Positions 1-6,278 of a stretch of DNA of 8,080 nt are shown in pieces; position 1 is the stretch's first letter, and every line of letters starts with the position of its first letter. This DNA is from JADFSZ01 sp022560555 [NCBI: PVC group bacterium] (GTDB lineage: Bacteria; GCA-001730085; JADFSZ01): positions 1-8,080 of the forward strand of contig JADFSZ010000079.1 in assembly GCA_022560555.1 (NCBI GenBank), read 5' to 3'. Position numbers and translations under genes: made by a program. The notes beneath the pieces were generated by a model. The model saw only the letters and a program-made list of their open reading frames with translations, did no database searches and was not told the DNA's origin.

Positions 1-653
1 TCCGGTTTCAAAGCGAAACCCCTAATTTCTATAAAGGATTTTTTTCCATTTCCGGACCAAGACATTACTTAGATATCTTCCCGAAAGACACCGGGAAATT
101 TATTCCGGCCGGAAGTCGTATGTATCTGCAGATTCACTATGCTACGAAAGGAAAAAAAGTGCGCAACCAATTGAAGGTTGGATTGTATTTCCATGATTCA
201 CCTCCAAAAAATGAACTCTATACAAGAACGGCCCAGACGAGTAACATTTTATTGCCGCCTCAGACAAAGTTTATTCCTGTAGAAGCGGTTTTTACTTTAC
301 CAACTGATGCGGTTTTATACGAGTTGATACCTCATATGCACGCTCGTGGAAAAGCATTTAAATATATTGCGCAATTTCCGGATGGTTCCGAAGAGACTCT
401 TTTGTCTGTTCCAAATTATAATTTTTACTGGCAAACGATGTATGAGCTTTCAGAGCCACTGCAAATGCCGAAAGGCACAAAAATTATCGCTAAAGGTGTT
501 TATGATAATTCGGATAAGAATCCGTTAAATCCGGATCCGGATGTGTGGGTGAGGAAGGGGTTCAAAACGACGGACGAAATGTTTATCGGATATATGAACC
601 TAACAAGACCTGTAAAAGACAATTATTCGATTCTAGGTTTCATACCATTATAA
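1..653 (+). CDS. C-terminal part of a copper type II (PHM-like) monooxygenase-family protein, 5' end outside window
   Basis: The reading frame is open from the left edge (first whole codon at 3) to the TAA at 651-653, giving 216 visible residues; the true start lies upstream. The ATG at 120 is internal, because the 39 residues before it (FSISGPRHYL, IPAGSRMYLQIHY) continue the same domain. Family knowledge: peptidylglycine alpha-hydroxylating monooxygenase (PHM) has a C-terminal domain with an LQVHY histidine (CuH ligand), an HxH pair and a DEM methionine (CuM ligands). All three have counterparts here: LQIHY (His at 135-137), PHMHARG (His at 333-335 and 339-341) and TDEMFIGYM (Met at 579-581). 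The pattern PDGSEETLLSVPNYNFYWQ resembles PHM-domain proteins of Planctomycetes and related bacteria, often fused to cytochrome c or thioredoxin-like parts. The HH pair expected in the N-terminal domain cannot be seen. Substrate is unknown. It converges on tRNA-Glu with only 4 nt between them and no visible terminator. Confidence 0.72.
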   Translation, partial: RFQSETPNFYKGFFSISGPRHYLDIFPKDTGKFIPAGSRMYLQIHYATKGKKVRNQLKVGLYFHDSPPKNELYTRTAQTSNILLPPQTKFIPVEAVFTLPTDAVLYELIPHMHARGKAFKYIAQFPDGSEETLLSVPNYNFYWQTMYELSEPLQMPKGTKIIAKGVYDNSDKNPLNPDPDVWVRKGFKTTDEMFIGYMNLTRPVKDNYSILGFIPL

Positions 654-657
654 AAAG

Positions 658-731
658 CGTCCCCACGGGGATTTGAACCCCGGTTGCAAGAATGAAAATC
701 TTGAGTCCTGACCAGGCTAGACGATGGGGAC
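658..731 (-). tRNA. tRNA-Glu (anticodon TTC)
   Basis: A 74-nt cloverleaf reads on the minus strand from 731 to 658. The acceptor stem GTCCCCA/TGGGGAC is perfect. The anticodon stem CAAGA/TCTTG encloses the loop TTTTCAT, so positions 34-36 are TTC. The T arm is CGGGG-TTCAAAT-CCCCG. The discriminator is G, as expected for tRNA-Glu. CCA is not encoded: the bases after the discriminator are CTT. It lies 5 nt downstream of tRNA-Lys and is almost certainly cotranscribed with it. A T5 run follows the 3' end at once, without a separate hairpin. Confidence 0.97.
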
Positions 732-736
732 GATTA

Positions 737-809
737 TGAGGGCGGAAGGTCTCGAACCTTCGACAGCCACCTTAAAAGGGTGGTGCTCTACCAACTGAGC
801 TACGCCCCC
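737..809 (-). tRNA. tRNA-Lys (anticodon TTT)
   Basis: A 73-nt cloverleaf reads on the minus strand from 809 to 737. The acceptor stem GGGGGCG/CGCCCTC has one G-T wobble. The D arm is GCTC-AGTTGGTA-GAGC. The anticodon stem CCACC/GGTGG encloses the loop CTTTTAA, giving anticodon TTT with A37. The T arm is GAAGG-TTCGAGA-CCTTC and the discriminator is A. CCA is not encoded, so the tRNA needs the CCA-adding enzyme. U36 and A37 make it an expected substrate of the t6A pathway, two members of which (tsaE, tsaB) are encoded in this window. Confidence 0.97.
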
Positions 810-849
810 TCTCAATATCAATTATGAAAGAACAAAAAAATCGCTAATC

Positions 850-877
850 TTTATACCACAATGCCTTATACTGTCAA
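850..877 (-). promoter_or_regulatory. Sigma-70-type promoter for tRNA-Lys/tRNA-Glu, -35 inside frr
   Basis: On the minus strand a perfect -35 TTGACA (877-872) is followed by a 16-nt spacer and a -10 TATAAA (855-850, 5 of 6). The predicted start near 843 lies about 34 nt before the 5' end of tRNA-Lys. The -35 box is also the Leu-Thr codon pair (TTG ACA) of the last residues of frr. This promoter would let the tRNA pair be transcribed independently of the rpsB operon, though read-through from frr is also possible because no terminator hairpin is seen between them. Confidence 0.75.
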
Positions 878-1429
878 TATCTCTTTTTCCTTTTTTTCAA
901 ATAATTTGGATAATTCCGCCGTATGATCATCCGTCATTTTTTGCATAATATGTTCGTTGCTTTTGAGGTCATCTTCCGTGATGACTTTGTCCTTTTGAAG
1001 TTTTTTAATCCCATCCAGACCATGCCGGCGCTCATTGCGGATAGCAATCTTCCCGTCTTCAGTTATCTTTTTGATTACTTTGACCAACTCATGCCGGCGC
1101 TCTTCGCTGAGATGAGGAATAACAATCCTAAGGACTTTTCCGTCATTGTTCGGGGTGAGTCCCAGTTGAGACTTTTGGATTGATTTTTCGATCGCCTCAA
1201 GGGCTCCTAGGTCCCAAGGCTGTATGAGAATCACACGGCCCTCTGAAATGGAAATATGTGCCAGTTGATTCAGAGGCATGAGTGTTCCGTAATGCTCAAC
1301 CTGCAATGAATCCACAAGAGAGGTTGAAGGTGATCCGGTTCTTACGGTAAGGAGTTCTTTGGAGATAAGATCCACAGATTTTCGCATTTTTGATTTTGTA
1401 TCGTGTAGTATTTTGTTCGCATCACTCAT
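866..1429 (-). CDS. frr: Ribosome recycling factor
   Basis: The 187-residue product matches the usual length (about 185) and full pattern of RRF, the cytoplasmic factor that with EF-G splits post-termination ribosomes. Visible signatures are the N-terminal helix KMRKSVDLISKELLTVRTG with the conserved R-T-G, the domain II region GTLMPLNQLAHISI, and LTPNNDGKVLRIVIPHLSEERR. The helix with IRNERRHG corresponds to the family IRNIRRDA segment; the His-Gly after the arginines departs from the common Asp-Ala. The start is ATG 1429 with a strong SD GGAGG (1441-1437) at 7-nt spacing. Only 3 nt separate it from the pyrH stop, so the two are cotranscribed. It is the last protein gene of the rpsB-tsf-pyrH-frr operon, and its 3' end carries the -35 box of the tRNA promoter. 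Confidence 0.97.
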   Translation of the reverse strand: MSDANKILHDTKSKMRKSVDLISKELLTVRTGSPSTSLVDSLQVEHYGTLMPLNQLAHISISEGRVILIQPWDLGALEAIEKSIQKSQLGLTPNNDGKVLRIVIPHLSEERRHELVKVIKKITEDGKIAIRNERRHGLDGIKKLQKDKVITEDDLKSNEHIMQKMTDDHTAELSKLFEKKEKEILTV

Positions 1430-1432
1430 AAA

Positions 1433-2158
1433 TTACCCTCCGTTATGAACATTTGTTCCCACCTTTTTCCCTAAAACAGCATTTACTAAATTCCCCTTTT
1501 TCCATAAATCAAAGATGACAAGGGGGAGCTTGTTGTCACGACAGAGCGAAATGGCCGTGGCGTCCATTACCTTTAAATCTTTGTTGAGGATATCAAGAAA
1601 TGACAGGCTAGTAAATTTCTTCGCGCTTTTCATTTTTAAGGGATCCGCGGAGTACACTCCGTCTACTTTTGTTGCTTTGAAAATAACATCGGCCCCGATT
1701 TCAATGGCGCGGAGAACCGCGGCTGTATCAGTTGTGAAATAGGGATTGCCGGTTCCGCCTGCAAAAATAACGATTCGTCCCTTCTCTAAATGACGAATTG
1801 CGCGGCGGCGGATATAGGGTTCTGTTAATTGCGCCATTTCAATCGCACTCATGACGCGTGTGTCCACTCCGTGACGCTCAAGGGCGTTCTGCATGGCCAG
1901 CGCGTTGATAACTGTCGCAAGCATGCCCATATAATCGGCGCATGTGCGTTCAATTCCGTGTTTTTCAAATAGGGATCCCCTGATAATGTTCCCGCCGCCA
2001 AGAACAAGAGCAATTTCAATCTTAAATCGTTTGATGTTTTTAATCAATTTGGCGAGACGGTTGACAGCGGAGACATCAATACCGACGCCCTTAGTTGTTT
2101 GAAGTGATTCTCCGCTTAATTTAAGCAAAATGCGCTTATACTTTGCTTTTGTCGGCAT
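1433..2158 (-). CDS. pyrH: UMP kinase (uridylate kinase)
   Basis: The 241-residue product is a bacterial UMP kinase of the amino acid kinase fold, which makes UDP from UMP with ATP in pyrimidine nucleotide synthesis and is normally a cytoplasmic hexamer. Signatures are [12 protein letters not shown] (residues 9-19), [10 protein letters not shown] (52-61), the UMP-binding [16 protein letters not shown] (75-90), [17 protein letters not shown] (135-151) and the ATP site [13 protein letters not shown] (161-173). The chosen start is ATG 2158, whose A is also the last base of the tsf TGA stop (TGATG), with an SD-like AGGTGA just upstream. A TTG one codon earlier (2161) is possible and would add one Met. 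The arrangement implies translational coupling to tsf. Confidence 0.97.
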   Translation of the reverse strand: MPTKAKYKRILLKLSGESLQTTKGVGIDVSAVNRLAKLIKNIKRFKIEIALVLGGGNIIRGSLFEKHGIERTCADYMGMLATVINALAMQNALERHGVDTRVMSAIEMAQLTEPYIRRRAIRHLEKGRIVIFAGGTGNPYFTTDTAAVLRAIEIGADVIFKATKVDGVYSADPLKMKSAKKFTSLSFLDILNKDLKVMDATAISLCRDNKLPLVIFDLWKKGNLVNAVLGKKVGTNVHNGG

Positions 2159-3033
2159 CAATCACCTAATTGCATACGGTGAAATTGTGAGATTTCGATG
2201 GGAGTCCCGAGAGAGCTAGATTCATTCGTTAAATGTTCTTCGATTGTGATATCCGGATTTTTGACGTAGGGTTGTTTCAGAAGGCAAATAGTATTCAGCA
2301 TCTTTGCGACTTTCCCGGCGATGATTTTTTCCTTGATGTTATCGGGTTTTTTTGGATCAATCTGTGATGAAAAAATATCCTTTTCCTTTTCAATAAGGTC
2401 ATCAGGGACATTGTCCGGCCGGATATATTGAGGAGAACTGGCCGCGATATGCATGGCGACATCCTTGAGGAGCCCTTTGATCAGATCATTATCGATCGAG
2501 CCTTCCTTGGCATACCCCTCAACGATGACTCCCAGTTTAGAACCCGCGTGAATATAAATCTGAAATAAAGAATTGGGCTCTATCGGTGAGACTTTGATAA
2601 GCTTTTTCAAAACAATATTTTCCCCGATCGTAGCGATTTGCGATTTCACGGCATCGGACACAGTTTGAGTGGAATCTCCGTTGAAATTCTGACTCAAGAG
2701 TTCATCCAGGCTTGACGGATCGTTCTTGATGATGTGATTTTTGATCTGTGTGACAAAATCGACAAACTTCTCATTCCTTGCTACAAAATCCGTTTCACAG
2801 TTTACTTCAATTATATAAGCGGCATCCTTATTGTGATTCAGGGCGATTTCAATGCGGCCTTCTTTAGCCGCGCGGCCGGCTCTCGCATCGGCTTTCATGA
2901 TTCCTTTTTTGCGAAGATAGATAACGGCCTCATCAATATTACCGTTTGTTTGTTTAAGAGCCTCCTTGCAATCCATGAAACCGATGTTTGTTTTGTCTCT
3001 TAATTCTTTTACTGTGGCTGCATTAACGCTCAT
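2158..3033 (-). CDS. tsf: Translation elongation factor Ts
   Basis: The 291-residue product is EF-Ts, which releases GDP from EF-Tu so that it can bind GTP and aminoacyl-tRNA. Visible parts: the N-terminal UBA-like domain [19 protein letters not shown] (residues 8-26), the EF-Tu-contacting [10 protein letters not shown] (81-90), KLGVIVE (166-172), [10 protein letters not shown] (195-204), and a C-terminal region including [19 protein letters not shown] ending in QLGD. Length is that of a full-size EF-Ts. The frame stays open upstream to 3072, but the family start is [11 protein letters not shown] at 3033. That ATG has an SD GAGGAG (3049-3044) at 10-nt spacing, and the extra 13 residues resemble no EF-Ts. 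The start lies 11 nt inside the end of rpsB, so translation is probably coupled. Confidence 0.97.
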   Translation of the reverse strand: MSVNAATVKELRDKTNIGFMDCKEALKQTNGNIDEAVIYLRKKGIMKADARAGRAAKEGRIEIALNHNKDAAYIIEVNCETDFVARNEKFVDFVTQIKNHIIKNDPSSLDELLSQNFNGDSTQTVSDAVKSQIATIGENIVLKKLIKVSPIEPNSLFQIYIHAGSKLGVIVEGYAKEGSIDNDLIKGLLKDVAMHIAASSPQYIRPDNVPDDLIEKEKDIFSSQIDPKKPDNIKEKIIAGKVAKMLNTICLLKQPYVKNPDITIEEHLTNESSSLGTPIEISQFHRMQLGD

Positions 3034-3979
3034 TTTGTGATAACTCCTCTTTTTTTGGTGTGGGAGATTCACCTTGCGTTCTTTTCTCGGCAGGGTTTTT
3101 TTTAGTTTGATCTTTGTTTACGGTTTCGGTGTCGGGCGAACTGTTTTCAGGGGCTTTTTGCGTCGAAGCTGTTTTCGATTTTTTCTTTTCCGCATCAGCT
3201 TTGGCTTTTTCTTCTTTTTGTTTCGCCTTTTCCTCCTCGGCTTTCTTTTCTTCTTCTTTCGCTTTTCTGGCTTCTTCTTCTGCCACGGCCTTAGCCCACG
3301 TGTTTTTTCCTTCAATGATGCCCTCGGCAAGAGTTTTCGTAATGAGCTCGATGGATTTGATGGCATCATCATTCCCCGGAATGCAATAGTCTATCCCGTC
3401 GGGATTCGCGATGGTGTCCACTATAGCGACAATGGGAATGCCAAGCTTTTGGGCTTCATGAATGGCGATATCCTCTTTTTTGGAGTCGACAATGTAGATA
3501 GCTGACGGCAGGTGGTGCATTTCTGCTACGCCCCCAAGGTATCGCTCAAGTTTTAGGCGTCTTTTATTAAGGATAGAAAGCTCTTTTTTTGTAAATTTTT
3601 GACTTTGTTCGTCGGTATCAAGATTTTTCAATTCTGCCAGTTTATTTGAACTTTTTTTGATTGTTTCATAATTTGTCAGCATGCCTCCAAGCCAGCGATC
3701 ATTGACAAAATACATGCCGCTTTTAACGGCATAATCCTGAATGATGGATTTGGCCTGTTTTTTTGTGCCGACAAAAAGGATTGTGCCGCCTTTTGAGGCG
3801 ATATTTTTGAGGAAATGGTAAGCTTTATCGATGTTTTGGGCCGTTTTTTGGAGATCCAGAATGTAGATGCCGTTTCTTTCGCAAAAAATATATCGCTCCA
3901 TTTTTGGATTCCAACGCCGTGTTTGATGTCCAAAATGAACCCCAGCCTCTAATAGGTCTTTCATAGATATTACTGACAA
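3023..3979 (-). CDS. rpsB: 30S ribosomal protein S2 with a long charged C-terminal tail
   Basis: The product, 318 residues from the preferred start, is ribosomal protein S2 of the small subunit. The core (residues 1 to about 224) carries MKDLLEAGVHFGHQTRRWNP, FVGTKKQAKSII, NDRWLGGMLTNYETI, GGVAEMHHLPSAIYIVD and IPIVAIVDTIANPDGIDY. After ALAEGI-like KTLAEGIIEG a tail of about 94 residues follows. It is first Ala/Glu/Lys-rich and probably helical or coiled coil, then Ser/Thr/Pro/Lys-rich and probably disordered. Family S2 is usually about 230-260 residues, so this tail is an extension. Start choice: an ATG at 3985 lies only 1 nt after the SD AAGGAGG, whereas the in-frame TTG at 3979 lies 7 nt after it and gives MSVISMKDLLEAG, the usual S2 N terminus. 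It is the first gene of the operon and is driven by the promoter at 4056-4084. Confidence 0.96.
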   Translation of the reverse strand: MSVISMKDLLEAGVHFGHQTRRWNPKMERYIFCERNGIYILDLQKTAQNIDKAYHFLKNIASKGGTILFVGTKKQAKSIIQDYAVKSGMYFVNDRWLGGMLTNYETIKKSSNKLAELKNLDTDEQSQKFTKKELSILNKRRLKLERYLGGVAEMHHLPSAIYIVDSKKEDIAIHEAQKLGIPIVAIVDTIANPDGIDYCIPGNDDAIKSIELITKTLAEGIIEGKNTWAKAVAEEEARKAKEEEKKAEEEKAKQKEEKAKADAEKKKSKTASTQKAPENSSPDTETVNKDQTKKNPAEKRTQGESPTPKKEELSQNER

Positions 3980-3986
3980 AATCATG

Positions 3987-3993
3987 CCTCCTT
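3987..3993 (-). promoter_or_regulatory. Shine-Dalgarno site deciding the rpsB start
   Basis: The minus strand reads AAGGAGG at 3993-3987, a perfect anti-SD match. It sits 7 nt before TTG 3979 but only 1 nt before ATG 3985. The normal spacing of 5-9 nt therefore points to the TTG as the start of rpsB. Confidence 0.75.
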
Positions 3994-4013
3994 CAGGTCT
4001 GTGCCGAGTTGTA

Positions 4014-4053
4014 CACTTCGTAATGTTAATATGGGTTTCGAGTTACGAGCGTG
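4014..4053 (-). promoter_or_regulatory. Candidate hairpin in the rpsB 5' leader
   Basis: On the minus strand TCGTAA (4048-4043) pairs perfectly with TTACGA (4023-4018) across a 19-nt loop. Three further outer pairs, CAC/GTG, lie beyond a small internal loop. The predicted transcript start (about 4050) falls at the base of the stem, so the inner 6 pairs would form at the very 5' end of the mRNA. rpsB leaders are known in several bacteria to carry S2-responsive structures. Whether this one does is inference from position only. Confidence 0.35.
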
Positions 4054-4055
4054 AA

Positions 4056-4084
4056 ATAATATCATACCTCATTCGTATTGGCAA
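4056..4084 (-). promoter_or_regulatory. Strong extended -10 promoter of the rpsB-tsf-pyrH-frr operon
   Basis: The minus strand shows -35 TTGCCA (4084-4079, 5 of 6), a 17-nt spacer, and -10 TATTAT (4061-4056, 5 of 6) preceded by TGA, an extended -10 element. The predicted start near 4050 gives a leader of about 70 nt before the rpsB TTG. It lies in the gap after the cca stop, so the operon need not depend on cca transcription. Confidence 0.8.
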
Positions 4085-4139
4085 GTGAATTTGAATCGAT
4101 TTTCATGGGGGGCATAAAATGTTTGTAACCTTATTAACG

Positions 4140-5468
4140 TTAATTATTAACGTACTTTGATTTTACATAATTAAGGGCGTCCTGTTTGCGAGAAAGTTTG
4201 CTCTCTAACTGTAACGTTTCCAGCTCATTAAGAATGATTTTGAATTGCGGTCCCGGACGGAGGCCCATGCGGATCAGGTCATGACCGCTGATAAGGGGTG
4301 GCGGGCGTAAAACTTCTTTAGCCGAAAGGGCTTTGAACTGCTTTAGTTTCTTACGGCAATACCTCCAGTTGGAAATATCTCCGTGACTCGCCAGGCAATC
4401 TAGACGATGGAGTTCTAAATGATCGTCAAAGTGGTCCATGCGTAAGAATCGCTTCAATGTACTTTCCCTCATTTTTTTAACGTCGATGAAACGCATATGA
4501 TTTTTTACAAGTTCGCCTATCTGCTCTGTTGTGTTGAGAGGGAGTTTCAGGCGCATGCAAATATTGTGAGCCATAAGGCAACCGATTTCAACATGACCGT
4601 CAAAACGAATACGGTCTTTTATCGTCTGTGTTTTAGGTTTGCCCACATCATGAAGAAGCGCGCCAAAAGCAAGTGTGCATGAAAGATTTTTACTATAAGA
4701 GAAAAGTCCAAGGGTGTGGTTAAAGACATCGCCTAATTTGTGAAATTGCGGGGGTTGTTTGACTCCGATCATGAGTTCGATCTCCGGCAAAATATGTTTA
4801 AGAAGTCCTGACTTCTGTAAAAGAATGAGACCTTTTTCAGGATCCGGTCCTGTGAGGATTTTGATGAGTTCGTCCCGAATCCGCTCGGCAGAAATTTTTG
4901 AAATATTTTTAGAGCAAGATTTGATGGCTCGAAGTGTTTGAGGCGCCATTTTGAATTTTAATTGAACGGAAAATCTTACGGCCCTGAGCATGCGTAAATA
5001 GTCCTCTTTGAATCTTTTCGCCGGCTCCCCAATGGTGCGTATGAGTCTTTTTTTAATATCTTTTTGACCCTGGCTATAATCAATAATGGACTTTTTATCA
5101 ATATCATAGAGGAGTCCATTCACTGTAAAATCACGGCGAAGCACATCCTCTTTTTCATTGGTAAAGCGAATTTTGGTCGGGTGACGACCGTCGCGATAGC
5201 CGATATCTTTGCGGAACGTTGCAAGCTCATATTCTTTTTTATTGACTATCACACGGACGACCCCGAATTTTGCCCCGATAAAATTGCATTTCTTAAATAT
5301 CTTTCGGATATCATCGGGATGAGCGTCTGTTGTGATATCATAATCGATGGGAGGACACTTCATAACAAGATCACGTACGCATCCGCCAACGAGGTAGGCT
5401 TTGTAACCACGTTTTTTTAGCTTGTTGATGATGTCTCTGGCATCACGTGGAATACGGAATTTCGGCAT
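4140..5468 (-). CDS. cca: CCA tRNA nucleotidyltransferase / poly(A) polymerase family protein with HD domain
   Basis: The 442-residue product is a class II nucleotidyltransferase of the Cca/PcnB family. Visible motifs: LVGGCVRDL (residues 26-34), the metal-binding carboxylates in IDYDITTD (41-48), RKDIGYRDGRHP (86-97), RRDFTVNGLLYD (111-122), the base-selecting EDYLRMLRAVRF (155-166) and SAERIRDEL (193-201). A C-terminal HD phosphohydrolase-type domain follows, with NHTLGLF (250-256), LLHDVGKPKT (271-280), GHVEIG (291-296) and KNHMRF (322-327), then LISGHDLIRMGLRPGP. This architecture is common in CCA-adding enzymes, but poly(A) polymerases share the fold, so specificity is inferred. The context supports CCA addition: tRNA-Lys and tRNA-Glu here lack encoded CCA. 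The start is ATG 5468; no strong SD is seen. The gene is transcribed away from tRNA-Phe. Confidence 0.9.
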   Translation of the reverse strand: MPKFRIPRDARDIINKLKKRGYKAYLVGGCVRDLVMKCPPIDYDITTDAHPDDIRKIFKKCNFIGAKFGVVRVIVNKKEYELATFRKDIGYRDGRHPTKIRFTNEKEDVLRRDFTVNGLLYDIDKKSIIDYSQGQKDIKKRLIRTIGEPAKRFKEDYLRMLRAVRFSVQLKFKMAPQTLRAIKSCSKNISKISAERIRDELIKILTGPDPEKGLILLQKSGLLKHILPEIELMIGVKQPPQFHKLGDVFNHTLGLFSYSKNLSCTLAFGALLHDVGKPKTQTIKDRIRFDGHVEIGCLMAHNICMRLKLPLNTTEQIGELVKNHMRFIDVKKMRESTLKRFLRMDHFDDHLELHRLDCLASHGDISNWRYCRKKLKQFKALSAKEVLRPPPLISGHDLIRMGLRPGPQFKIILNELETLQLESKLSRKQDALNYVKSKYVNN

Positions 5469-5497
5469 GGGACGGTATCTTACCAGATGCTTTGAAG

Positions 5498-5527
5498 ATT
5501 ACAAGAGTGATTGGGACGATCTGACAA
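5498..5527 (-). promoter_or_regulatory. Candidate promoter for cca
   Basis: The minus strand reads -35 TTGTCA (5527-5522, 5 of 6), an 18-nt spacer and -10 TGTAAT (5503-5498, 5 of 6). The predicted start is near 5491, about 23 nt before the cca ATG. A weaker alternative just downstream is TTGTAA, 16 nt, then TAAGAT preceded by TGG. The sites are back to back with the tRNA-Phe promoter. Confidence 0.5.
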
Positions 5528-5540
5528 TCATAAAAAAGCC

Positions 5541-5570
5541 TTGACCCTTCTTTTTGACCTCTTGTATAAT
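5541..5570 (+). promoter_or_regulatory. Strong promoter for tRNA-Phe and probably tsaE-tsaB
   Basis: The plus strand reads -35 TTGACC (5541-5546, 5 of 6), an 18-nt spacer and a perfect -10 TATAAT (5565-5570). The predicted start is near 5577, leaving a leader of about 107 nt before tRNA-Phe. An A-rich stretch (5532-5537) sits just upstream of the -35 and could act as an UP element. No other good promoter and no terminator are seen before tsaE, so this one may also drive the downstream genes. Confidence 0.75.
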
Positions 5571-5683
5571 TCCGTTCTCGCTTTGGATTGATGTCTATAT
5601 GAATATTGACATTGATCGACGCAAGGCTTAAGGTGGTGTTTCCTTTAGAAATAAATGGTGCCGTATATTGTTTTGCGATTGGT

Positions 5684-5759
<76 letters not shown>

Positions 5760-5795
5760 TATTACTAACATGTCCAGCAGCAACCAAGCCCGAAT

Positions 5796-6278
5796 ATGCC
5801 GACAAACCAAGTCATAGTGTCACATAGTCCGGAAGAAACGATGCGCCTTGCCGGTGTTTGGTCAACACTTGTCGAGCAAAAGGGCGCGATTGGTCTGACG
5901 GGTGACATTGGAAGCGGAAAAACCGTCTTTGTTAAAGGCCTTGCCGTGGCTCTTGGCATGGAAGCGACTCTGGTGACAAGTCCGACTTTCACGCTCATTC
6001 ACGAGTACCCGGGAAAAACACCGTTGTTTCATTTTGATGTTTATCGAATGAATGACAAAAATGATGTATTTGGTATTGGGGTGGACGAATATTTTTCCAA
6101 AGATGGTATCGTGGCGATAGAATGGGCTGACAAAGTCCGCCCTGTTTTTTTAAAGAGTTATACGTGGGTCGAATTTTCGTTTGTAGCAGAGAAATCGCGT
6201 AAGTTAAAATTTTTTGGATATGGAGATCATAGCCGTGTTATCCGGGCCCTGTCCGAACAATGTGAAAATGCGCAATGA
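5796..6278 (+). CDS. tsaE: tRNA t6A37 biosynthesis ATPase TsaE (YjeE family)
   Basis: The 160-residue product is TsaE, the small P-loop ATPase that works with TsaB, TsaC and TsaD to place threonylcarbamoyl on A37 of ANN-decoding tRNAs. Motifs: Walker A GDIGSGKT (residues 36-43), the switch-like TSPTFTLIHEY (61-71), FHFDVYRM (79-86), then GIVAIEWADK (104-113), all in family order. Length is normal (about 150-160). The N terminus VIVSHSPEET followed by a helix fits the family, so ATG 5796 is reasonable, but no SD precedes it. A GTG at 5817 is a weaker alternative. The gene starts 36 nt after tRNA-Phe with no terminator or promoter between, and overlaps tsaB by 4 nt (ATGA). Confidence 0.95.
   Translation: MPTNQVIVSHSPEETMRLAGVWSTLVEQKGAIGLTGDIGSGKTVFVKGLAVALGMEATLVTSPTFTLIHEYPGKTPLFHFDVYRMNDKNDVFGIGVDEYFSKDGIVAIEWADKVRPVFLKSYTWVEFSFVAEKSRKLKFFGYGDHSRVIRALSEQCENAQ

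Noticed and set aside
650-740. tRNA-Glu 3' end as an integration (att) site
   Set aside because: No integrase, no duplicated tRNA fragment and no mobile genes are present in the window.
923-1183. Plus-strand open frame inside frr
   Set aside because: It is antisense to a full-length conserved frr and has no recognisable motif.
3034-3072. Longer tsf from the ATG at 3072
   Set aside because: The extra 13 residues match no EF-Ts N terminus, and the SD at 3049-3044 points to ATG 3033.
3074-3505. Long plus-strand open frames opposite the rpsB tail (also 3114-3389), and a minus-strand frame at 3118-3372
   Set aside because: They are mirror or shifted readings of the Lys/Glu/Ala codon-rich tail, producing Phe/Ser/Leu or Lys/Arg strings with no domain.
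4107-4112. Run of six G residues in the cca-rpsB gap
   Set aside because: A single short run gives no quadruplex or terminator structure.
4137-4153. ACGTTAA-TTA-TTAACGT inverted repeat at the cca stop as a terminator
   Set aside because: The 7-bp stem is AT-rich with a 3-nt loop and no T tract follows on the minus strand; it is too weak to call.
5606-5634. TTGACA at 5606-5611 as a second tRNA-Phe promoter
   Set aside because: The only -10 at proper spacing is TAAGGT, matching 3 of 6; the upstream TTGACC/TATAAT pair is far better.
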